In this document: in pieces, positions 51,538 to 60,350 of the stretch
Position numbering within the stretch: the first letter of the stretch is position 1
Layout: every line of letters begins with the position of its first letter
Source of the DNA: Takakia lepidozioides
Lineage: Eukaryota; Streptophyta; Takakiopsida; Takakiales; Takakiaceae
Direction of reading: 5' to 3'
DNA length: 64,000 bases
NCBI GenBank assembly: GCA_030704615.1
Contig: CM060733.1
Span: 5,146,001-5,210,000, forward strand
Program-made: the position numbers and the translations under genes
The notes under the pieces: model-generated
What the model saw: the letters and a program-made list of their open reading frames with translations, nothing else
Databases searched by the model: none
What the model was told of the DNA's origin: nothing

Positions 51538-51542
51538 GATAC
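51538..51542. repeat. Target site duplication GATAC (right)
   Basis: Second copy of the GATAC duplication, directly after the 3' LTR. The PPR sequence resumes after it. Confidence 0.95.
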
Positions 51543-51860
51543 TGTCCGGCTTCAAGCTGTTCTTTTACATTCCTTCAAATAGTTGCAGGACCTCCCTATA
51601 ACAACCATGCTGTGGGCATATCCTGCGATCATTGCATTCCACGACACCACACTTCATTCAGTCACATTGTCAAATAATCCCTTTGCATCCTCAATGCACC
51701 CCTTCCCCCATCATTTGTTCATAGGTCTCCAAGTCCTCCATCCCACGCCCCTGCTGTGCCTATCCTACAAGCATGACGTTCCATGACACCACATCTCGTT
51801 TAGCCATATTGTTGAACACTCCCTCCGCATCCTCAATGCTCCCATATTGGCGAGGGTAGC
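51543..51860 (-). pseudogene. PPR pseudogene, 5' part beyond the gypsy insertion
   Basis: Minus-strand frames show PPR repeats GSIEDAEGVFNNMAKRDVVSW and, in another frame, EDAKGLFDNV followed by SVVSWNAMIAGYAHS, joined to SLKPDSITF across the insertion. Several stops and frame changes occur in 300 bp, independent of the gypsy insertion. The gene was therefore already decaying before, or has decayed since, the element arrived. Confidence 0.8.
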
Positions 51861-52147
51861 TACCGTGTGAGCAGCTCATGTGAGCACGCTCACGCTTTAA
51901 GTGGTAAACGTGAGCAGAATCCCTTAAGCGTGAGCAGATTGCAAGAGTGAGCAGATTAGTGAATGGGAGCCTACAACCGAGAGAAGAAGATGGCCTATTG
52001 CCGTGGACAAAAACTACACTGCACGGACGCAATCTCCACCCCATCCGACGGAAGAATCTTTGTTGGGTGACGACCATATGGTACGAATATACGATAAAAA
52101 GCTGTCGGGTGAATGGTTTTGAGATGAATGAAAAAAAGAATGGATGA

Positions 52148-52260
52148 TTCAGATACGTATGTTTGTCTCTTGCTTAAGTGCATCAAGATGGAAGCTGGAC
52201 AGCAGGTGCACACTCATTGTCTTCTTGTTTTGGAGTCTGTAGAGCCTCTGTCAAGCTGTC
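52148..52260 (+). pseudogene. Possible PPR fragment on the plus strand
   Basis: The peptide DTYVCLLLKCIKMEAGQQVHTH resembles the TFVCLLKAC...GKQVHAH segment of PLS-class PPR proteins, and it is opposite in orientation to the neighbouring PPR pseudogene. It is short and unsupported by flanking repeats, so chance similarity is possible. Confidence 0.35.
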
Positions 52261-53687
52261 TGCCGCACAAAGTATCTTCACATGCCCAGAAGTGCCAGAA
52301 GAGGCATTATGGACTCCTTCTCTTGATCCTCTTTCAGAAGCTGTGGTCATGGTTAAGGTGCCTGATTTTATCAACTGTGCCACTGCAGCTGCTGCCTTAA
52401 GTTGACCATCTACCCATGCAGGTTTATTGTAGCTATTGATCCACATGGAATCATAGGTCATCTGAAGCTTGAAGTCGGCCCTCTTGGATGAATCTGTCCA
52501 CCCACACACTATCCCTGCTCCTTCGGCTATCCATGCCTCTGCACAAATCATACATACATCCTTGTCTTGCTGCTATCAGCTAATAATGACAGCCTAGATT
52601 TGTTCTAGGAAACACCGAACTCAACTTACTCACTCTAGTTCCTATGCTCAATTGCATCTGCTACTCTCTGTAATCCAACAGGCATTCACCACTAGAAGAG
52701 AAACTGGCTTTTTCCACGGCTTCTTCCACACTTTTTGCTGTGGAATCAGCCGCAATCCACACATGTCGTGGGTGTAAGAAACGACTAGTGCTTTCGGACA
52801 CCCCGTGGACGGCCTGGCTCTTGGGTGGCCATGTGGAAAAGTCCACGGGTGGCTTTTTTCACAGGGTGAATGGCTTTTTCCATGGGCGACGTGTGCTTTG
52901 GCGAACACCGCCACGTGGATCCTAAACGAACAAAGGGTGTGGACTTGTCCACACCTACGGGAAAATTATGCGACAGCCTGTCACCATGGCTTGACGACAT
53001 CTGGGCAACGGTTTGGGCTCCATGTGTATTTTTGTCAGGGCGACACGTGGCATATTTTGGAGCAACTCTTGGTGTGGATGTTGAGTATTTTACTACCTAT
53101 TTTGTAGGTCATTCCACATAATTGTCGAGAAGACCATTGCGGGTGTGAAATATACTACGGCCTACGTTGTAGGACATTCCACATAAATATGGAGGATACC
53201 ACAGTTCACCATAGGTTGTTTGTGGTCAGTATCACGATCTAAAGACACCTAAACACAATTCCAAAGCATCACGGCAACAACCTGCTCATGACATGAAGAA
53301 CTGACTAAGCATGGCCAGAACAACAGATAGAATGAGCAGATGCAACGATAATTCAAAATTACATAAGTGCTTTATTGCCCAAATACACTTCAGTCTGACA
53401 TCAAAGAGTCTAAGTTTAAGTTGAGTCTGAGATCAAAGATCCGAGTCTGAGTCTGAGGCAGAGGCCAGGCTGCGCAATGCAGCCCAGCACAAAGGTTCAG
53501 CCTAAAGCTCCAAAAACCGACATTTGTTTGTTTTCCAAGTTCCTGCATAAGATGCACCAACCAACATTGCATTGTGAGACACTCACTATACTCCAAAGCT
53601 ACCAGGGAAGGTCACTGAGCAACCTGCCAAGGCGGAAACACCTGAATCTGGACCCACACTATATCCCTGCTCTTTCAGCTATCTATC
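52261..53687. other. Intergenic, repeat remnants
   Basis: No gene recognised. A short direct repeat containing GTAGGNCATTCCACATAA occurs at about 53,105 and 53,168. The section around 52.7-52.95 kb has several short inverted GTCCAC/GTGGAC motifs. Confidence 0.35.
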
Positions 53688-54736
53688 ATGGTTTTGTTTG
53701 TGATTAGTTAGAAATAGTTATTTCTTACTAATTAGAACATTATACATTTATATTTTGTTGGCATTGGGACTTCATTTGGTTCCATGTGCCAAGTGGGGTG
53801 GCGAACCTCACTTGGGACGTGGACGTAGGCAGGCTCGTCTTCTTCTAGTTGAGCCTCCCGAGGCCTCTCTCGCCGCCATAGCTCTAGTTCTTGAGATGGA
53901 GAGTGGGTGAGGTCTGTATGGTGGAATCCTTTAGCAAAGGTGCCATTGGCTTGACTTATATAACATGATAGAGTGGTTTCTCCTCTTTCACCAACACTAG
54001 AAAAAAACCTGCTTACATCTATGAGTGCAAGGTGTTAGCATAGTTAGCACTTGTGTGTGGAAGAGAGCTTGGTAGATAGTTCTTAAGTTACAAGGTGTTG
54101 CAGGGTTTGCAAGAGGAAAGCCTTGTGGTGTTTATGTACAAGAGGAGGTCTTCAAAGAGAGCCCCATTGAAAAGTTTGAGAGCTTGTGAAGAAGCTCTTG
54201 TTCTGCAAGTGTTGCAGGGTTTGAGGAGTTCAAGAAGAGCTCAGGTGTTAAGGAAACAAGCGGTGCATGTGTGGAGCATGGTTTCAGCTTGTGGGAGTTT
54301 TCAACTTCAAGCTTAGGAGAGCTATGAGTGGAGGTAGACATCTGATTTCTCTTTGGGGCAGAATAATGTATTTGTAGAGCATGCTTTGAGTTGGGGTTTC
54401 AATCCCAAGCTTGGGAAGAGCATGTCTATGGAAGTGGCAAGTGCAGGGCTGGATTAGGAGCTCTAAGAGGTGCACTATGGCTATGGAAGGAAGCAATATG
54501 AGTGCATGCGATGGCTAGAAGTGGGCATGCCATAGAAAGCTCAATAGCTTGTTCTATGCTTGTTTCAAAAAGTTCTATAGAGAAAGAGAGCTTGTTGTGT
54601 GGCAAATAGCTTGCTCAGAGAGTTAGAGGCACTCTTGGTGGTCTATTGATGCTCAAGAGACCAAGAACAGCACCTCTGGTTGCTCCATAAAAGCCATAGC
54701 TCGTTGCAGCAATCGCAGAGGCAAAGTGGCGCAAAC

Positions 54737-54851
54737 CCTAGCTTGGGAACGCTTGGGAACGCGTGTGAACTCCTTGGGAACTCGAGGGAACGCGTGAGAA
54801 CGCTTGGGAACTCCCTGGGAACTCGTGGGAACGTATAGGAACGCGTGGGAA
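54737..54851. repeat. Minisatellite 1: ~10-13-bp CTTGGGAACGCG units
   Basis: About ten degenerate copies of the GGGAACGCG/GGGAACTC motif in direct order. Confidence 0.9.
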
Positions 54852-54884
54852 CATTGCCCCAGTGTTGGGAGCACCACCATTGTC

Positions 54885-55270
54885 CCATCGGATGAACTAT
54901 TGAGCCAGTGGATGACAATCGGCACTCCTTGATGAGAATCGGTTGCAGTGGATGAAATTACGCCAGTAGATGAAATCATGTCAGCAGATGAACTATCACG
55001 CTATCAGATGAAAAATCACGGCAACGGATGAAACTACGTCAGCGGACGAAATCGTGGCAGCGGATGAACTATCGTGCCATCGGATGAAAAATTGCGGTGA
55101 CGGATGAAACTCCGTCAGCGGATGAAATTGTGGCAGCGGATGAACTATCGTGCCATCGGATGATGAATCGTGGCGACGGATGAAACTGCGCCAGTGGATG
55201 AAATATCGCACCGGCGGATGAACAATCGTGGCGGATGAGAAATCGCGGTTTTGGATGAAATTTGGTCGGT
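54885..55270. repeat. Minisatellite 2: ~19-bp CGGATGAAA units
   Basis: About twenty degenerate units each containing GGATGAA, with a higher-order period of roughly 78 bp (four units), for example the repeated GCAGCGGATGAACTATCGTG blocks near 55,050 and 55,130. Confidence 0.92.
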
Positions 55271-55289
55271 GACGGATGAAAAATCGACT

Positions 55290-55810
55290 GACTGTGGATA
55301 TTTTTGGAGCCTTATGGGGGCTTGTTTGAGGACTATTTGGGGTCTATTGAGGCCAATATCTTACAAGTATTGGGCCTGCTTTGAGGACTATTTGGGGTCT
55401 ATTGAAGCCAATATCTTGCAGGCTTGTGGAGCCTGCTTGGGGCTGTTTGAAGGACTATTTGGGGTCCTTTGAGGCCAATGTTTTGCTAGCCTGTGGAGCC
55501 TTGTGAGGGCTGGTTGGAGGACGATTGGAGGTCCTTGAGGCCTATGGGGCAGACTTATGGAACTTTCTAAGAGCTCTTTGGTTGGAGTTCCTTGGAGGCC
55601 AATACTTGGCAGATTTGAGGAGCTTCTTAAGGGCTGTTGGAGGACTGTTGGAGGGCTGTTGGAGGTCCTTGGAGGCCAATACTTGGCAGATTTATGGAGC
55701 TTCTTAAGGGCTGTTTGGAGGACTCTTTGAGGTCCTTGGAGGTCATATTGGGCAGGCTTGTGGAGCCATTGTGAGGGCTGGTTGGAGACCTTGGAGGCCA
55801 CTAATTGGCG
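55290..55810. repeat. Minisatellite 3: ~65-80-bp GAGGACTATTTGGGG units
   Basis: About seven units of the type 'gaggactatttggggtctat' then 'tgaggccaat' and 'ttg(tg)gagcc'. The minus strand reads as an open 137-codon frame because the unit is near a multiple of three; this is not taken as a gene. Confidence 0.9.
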
Positions 55811-56571
55811 GGCGCCTAGGGCCTTTTGGTAGACTGTTTAGTGTCCAAGTTTGCGAACTTCTTGAACCTCGATGGGTCTATGTTATGGGCTGATTGAGGG
55901 CAGATTTCAGAAGTTCATGGCAATAATTTGAGGGCTCTTGAGAGTTATTTGAGAGGTTCTTTAAGGATAGTCTTATCTATTGCTTGAGCAAGAATGACTG
56001 TGAAGGTAGAGGGAGTAATGGGATGAGAGCATTATGGGCTTAGAGATTGTTTTAGCTTCCCTTCTCTATAGTCTTCCATCATTCTTGTAGGCCAAAACTT
56101 TTCCGTTAGCGGAGGCAGAGCTAGTTTGGATAGAGACTTGGTCATCTTGCAGGTTTATTGAAGCCGCAAGGAGATCGATTGATTTAAGCTGTGGGAGATG
56201 TTATTGTTTGAGTTTCTTGTGTTTTGATCCTCCTCCCACACATGCATGCTTGACTGTGCGCCATGCTAGTTTGGTTTGGATGCTTGCTTTTATAGGTGGT
56301 TGTGCCGGAAATATTGTGGCCGGCCAATCCTAGAGCGTGCGGTCGGTGGTGAGGCTGGGGTGATGACCATCATACCATCATTGTTTCTCTTATGGTGAGG
56401 CTGGGTTGATGACCAGCAGACCATAGGAGTGCCTGCGGTGGATGCAGGTGCAGGTGCAGGTTTAGAATAGGAACCTAGTATTCCAAACCATAAGCCGCAA
56501 CAGGTTCTCTACCCGGTTACCTTGTGGAAAATGGGCTTAGAGACAGGTTGATAGCCGGTTTGAGTGTGAGT

Positions 56572-58378
56572 TTACATCACGGAGGTGCCACCAGTTGCTG
56601 AGGAGAGTGCCGGTACGAGCACCAGCGATACTAGTGGGTATACCAGACAAGGTGTGCGGTTTAGGCCACCTTCACCTTCAGTGTCTTCTGAGAAAGGTTC
56701 AGACTCAGAGTTAGGAGGATTCTCGCCGTGGGTGCAAACCATTTCCGTGCCATTGTTGTTGGATACGATGGAGAAAATGTCTGGAGTTACCAAGGGGCCA
56801 TGTCGGTACTCGGGAGCTGTGGGCACCATCGAGCTTGATGATTTCATACAGGAGTTTGATAGTTGGTGTGATTTGCAGCAGATACGCAATCCACAACTGT
56901 TTACGCTTTTTATGGCGTGGAAGGGACTGTTCAGCACCTTGAGGGTCGCCTATGGATGACTACCATGAGTTTAGGCGGGGAATGAGGTGGAGATTTGAGG
57001 AGTGGCGACAATATTGGTCACCTAACTATATCTCCATCACTAGAGGCACAAGGGCAGCGGCGACACCAGCAGCTACACCAACATCCCCAACTGCAAGCAC
57101 TAGTAGTGGGACAAGTAAAGATGGAGCTTCAAAATCCACTCAAGCTTCTGCTGCAGCACTAGCACCTGTGCCTGTCTTTAACCCAGTTCTGGAGTTCTTC
57201 GAGGAGTTGAGGAGAAACTACTAGGGAATAAGGACAGAGAAATTGCGGAGCTTACAAGAGTTCCAGCACAAGCCTACTGAGAGTTTGAGGGAGGCATACA
57301 CGCGCATGAGGCGATTGATAAATGTAACCCAAGGGGTTACGGAAGCTCAAGCAGTCCAATTCTGGTATAGGATATTGGACAAGGAGCTGAGGAGAAGGGT
57401 GTAGGATGCAACTCTCCTACAAGTGGACCAACCCACCTTAGCAAACGTGTTTTTGCTGGTAGAGTAGATAGAGCCCAATATGGTGGAGGAGCGAGTGGTC
57501 ATGGTGGGGTTTGGTAAGGAGACACAACGAAGTGGGGCTCCTAGCCAACAACAACCACTACCCCAACGTGCTCAAGGCAACAAGGAGGCTCAGGCGAAGC
57601 CCAGGGGAAGGACAGAGAGGATCTCAATTGCAGAGGTCATTTCTTTCATTCTCAGGCCAACAACAGTCAGGTGTGACATGATGGGATTGTGGAGGACCCC
57701 ATGTTAAAAGAGATTGCCCGGAGAAAGACAAAGGGCCGGCACAGGCACAGCCTACACAACTACAGTGTAGGCATTGTGGCAAGTATGGGCATGAGGGGCC
57801 CATTGTTATGACTTGCATCCTGAGCTACGGCCAGGCCAGTTCTAAGGGAACAATGGTGGCCGAGAACGAGGCAATGTAGTCCAAAGAGATAGAGGAGGCA
57901 GAGGTCGCGGTGGAGGTCGTACCAAAACCAATGAGCACAAGGTCAAGGTCAAGGTCATGACCAAGGCATGGTGGATAGGCTTGCCCAGCTAGAGCAACGT
58001 CTTGCTACCATGGCCACTACTCATGTTGCGCCAGCTCCAAGGCCTGAGATTCAAGCCCCACCTGCACAACCTCCTATGCCTAGGGAAGACCAGATTGGTA
58101 TGGGCTTCATGTGTGGAGCCGCACTTACAGGACCATTGCATGTGGACTCTGCAGCTGCTGTTATTCGAGCAGCAGCGTGTGCTCCTGAGCCAAGAGGAGC
58201 AGATGTGGATCCACAAAGAGGGGAAGCAAATCGACAGACAAGGCTTCCACAGTCTTTCACATTGGCTGAGACAGTGCCAACTACGCCATCGATGGTACCC
58301 ACTCGCCCAAGTGTGTTAGAGGTAGAGCCACGAGTGCCGGTGGGAGGGGGGTGCTATTCTGTGATCCCAGAGGCGTGA
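56572..58378 (+). pseudogene. Retrotransposon gag, decayed
   Basis: Fragments in shifting frames follow the gag order. An N-terminal Ser/Pro-rich part is followed by DDFIQEFDSWCDLQQ and LFTLFMAWKGL, then a one-base shift near 56,925 to HLEGRLW and YHEFRRGM. Next come a Thr/Ala/Ser linker, FEELRRNY, stop, SLQEFQHKPTESLREAYTRM, WYRILDKELRRRV and another stop. Two knuckles follow: CGGPHVKRDC near 57,690 (first Cys codon changed to TGA) and CRHCGKYGH near 57,765. A final frame from ~57,968 to 58,378 is Pro/Ala-rich. At least three stops or shifts make it non-functional. Whether the last part belongs to gag or the start of pol is unclear. Confidence 0.75.
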
Positions 58379-58737
58379 GCCTGTGAGCCCAGGAAACCGT
58401 GAGCCCAGCACAGGCTCACGCCACGTCAGCATGCATACAGGGCATATTTCCGCGGGTGTCACCTATTACCGCGGGTTGATCAGCCATTTCCAGGGAATGC
58501 AGACTGGAAGTGTTACATCCATTGTATCCATCATTTCTATCCATTGCATCCATTTAGACGTAAGACTGAGGAGGACTTGAAAGAAGTCCAAAAAGGTGTG
58601 ATAGCCCTGGAGGGTCAGTGGAAGCATGCGGACTCTTGCACAAGTGGACAAAAACCAATTTTGAACACAATGATGCAATGCACAAGTCCAACGAAGAGGA
58701 TATCTCCCAATTCTTTGCAAGCATCCACAGGTTGAAC
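58379..58737. other. Spacer between gypsy relic and methyltransferase-like fragment
   Basis: It contains short repeats of GTGAGCCCAG and CATCCATT types and no gene. The 3' flank of the minus-strand fragment is included. Confidence 0.4.
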
Positions 58738-59329
58738 TTACTCACAGGCAAAGTCATCATCCAGCTCCTTGTCGGAAGTCTCCCCTGTATCAATATCAGC
58801 GGGTAGGGCTTCGGAAGGACTTGAGAAGTGTGTCCACCCAAACCCATCAGGAGGTTCTTGTAAATCTCGGCATCCCCTTCAATCCCAAAGAGATGTCGCG
58901 CACTGGCCTTGCAAGCGTGGTACGAGGCACCTGCAGTGGAATACAATGAAGGAAATAGACATTGAAGACACATTTGGAACGGTGGGAAGAGCTTAAAGTG
59001 CAAGGTCAAACAAACCTCACGAAATGTGAATGTTGAAGAGACAAAACTGTGTCCATTAACAAATCCAGAACTCTGGCGTCTGTGTAGGTGCAGCACTCCA
59101 CAATCGTCTGAATGAAAGCCGGGCTCCTCTCCCTGGCCCCTTTCCAAGGAACCCCATTCCCCCTTCGCAAGCACACGTTGTTGTCCACGTAGTGGTGCAT
59201 GTCATCCGTGGGAGGATCTGTCCTCTCGTCTATGAACTTGCCCCCATGAGTGATGGCGAACTCCCTAATGACGGCTGGAGTCGTAGGTGGATGCACTCGG
59301 ACGAGACAAATAACTTCAAACAAACAAGT
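58738..59329 (-). pseudogene. Beta-class DNA methyltransferase-like C-terminal fragment
   Basis: Two exon-like blocks read on the minus strand. The first (59,329-59,048), after a TTCGCAG acceptor, holds ITHGGKFIDERTDPP, VPWKGARERSPAFIQTIV and VLDLLMDT. The second (58,930-58,738), after an ACTGCAG acceptor, continues GASYHACKASARHLFGIEGD and, in another frame, ends in the acidic KELDDDFACE and TAA at 58,738-58,740. Joined, they give a RSPxF block, VLDxxxxTGAS (AdoMet motif I) and a GIEGD block (motif II). That order near the C-terminus is typical of permuted beta-class N4/N6 methyltransferases. The catalytic DPPY-type motif would lie upstream and is not present. Breaks: the donor after MDT lacks one G, and a frame change lies in the second block. 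It is a relic; bacterial-type enzymes of this fold methylate adenine or cytosine amino groups. Confidence 0.6.
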
Positions 59330-59368
59330 CTGCGAACAGGACATACACAAGGGACTAAGAAGCATGAA

Positions 59369-60310
59369 TTCGAAGCTCAAACAGTGTGCGCCAACGCACA
59401 CTGTTTGAGCCCCCCTTCTCATTGTTTTTTTCATAATAAAATCGTCCAGACAGGGTAACTCTGTGAGGTTCATCCACACTAACTTGGCAGCTCAAACGGT
59501 GTGCGTCAACGCACATTGTTTGAGCCCCCCTTGTAATTGTTTCTTGAATGTGAAAATCGTGCACACAGTCGCCTCTCTCTAAGGTTCATTCCATCCCTTT
59601 TTGGAAGCTCAAACAGTGTGTGACATTGCACACTGTTTGAGCCCACACTTGACATTATTTTTTCATTTTAGAATCGACCACAAAGGTCATCTCTGTCAGG
59701 TTCAATTCACACTTATCTGGCAGCCCAAACAGTGTGCGTCAACACACACTGTTTGAGCCCCCTGATTTGCTTGTTTTTTGACATGAAAATTGTGCACCTA
59801 GGGCCAGTCTGGCAGGTTGAATCCACCTCAAAATGGAAGCTCAAATAGTGTGCGGCAACGCACACTGTTTGAGCCCCCTTGTCTGCTTGTTTTTTGTTGT
59901 GAAAATCGGGCACCTAGGGCCACTCTGGCAGGTTGAAACGAACCCTTATTGGAAGCTCAAACAGTGTGCGGCAACGCACACTGTTGAGCCCCCTCTCTTC
60001 TTGTTTTTCTATGTGAAATTGGGCCAAACAGGGCCAGTATGCATGCTCAAAACACCCATAGTTGGTAGCACGAAGAGTGTGCGGCAACGCACACTGTTTG
60101 TGCCCTCTTTTTGGCCCCCTCTCTGCCTGTTTTTTTTGTGGAAATGTGCCACATAGGGCCAAATATCATGTTCAAAACACCACTATTTGGAAGCTGAAAC
60201 ATTGTGCGGCAACGCACAGTATTTTCGGCCCCCACACTGCTTGTTTTCTGATGAGAAATTGGGCCACAGAGAGCCTATCTGCCATGCTCAAAACACCATC
60301 GTTTCATGCC
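59369..60310. repeat. Array of eight ~116-bp units, each with a perfect or near-perfect hairpin
   Basis: Hairpins at 59375-59410, 59490-59525, 59607-59642, 59723-59758, 59839-59874, 59955-59989, 60068-60103 and 60193-60228. Starts are spaced 115, 117, 116, 116, 116, 113 and 125 bp. The common form is stem GCTCAAACAGTGTGCG, a four-base loop (CCAA, TCAA or GCAA), and the exact complement. Units 4-8 are the more alike; units 5-8 have GCAA loops. Spacers share TTGTTTTT, GTGAAAAT and AGGGCCA-like blocks. The array lies between the divergently oriented methyltransferase-like and ParB-like pieces, close to an acceptor site of each. Confidence 0.96.
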
Positions 60311-60350
60311 TCTCTTATATCAATTTGAATGAACAACTCTTTAGGAGAAG

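Larger units (their letters stand above)
53688..58378 (+). mobile_element. Decayed gypsy-like element: long leader/LTR plus gag
   Basis: The left edge shares ~300 bp with 4,918-5,290. It continues through ~2.6 kb of non-coding sequence rich in minisatellites and then a gag-like region with two zinc knuckles. Protease, RT and integrase are missing, and no second LTR is seen before 58.4 kb. Element limits are therefore approximate. Frameshifts and stops show it is old. Confidence 0.6.

Noticed and set aside
55388-55801. 137-codon minus-strand frame with repeated ~25-residue units
   Set aside because: It is open only because the minisatellite unit is close to a multiple of three; no start context or homology.
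59369-60310. CRISPR-like look of the regular array
   Set aside because: The genome is eukaryotic, the units are ~116 bp with related spacers, and no cas genes are present. It is a tandem hairpin satellite.
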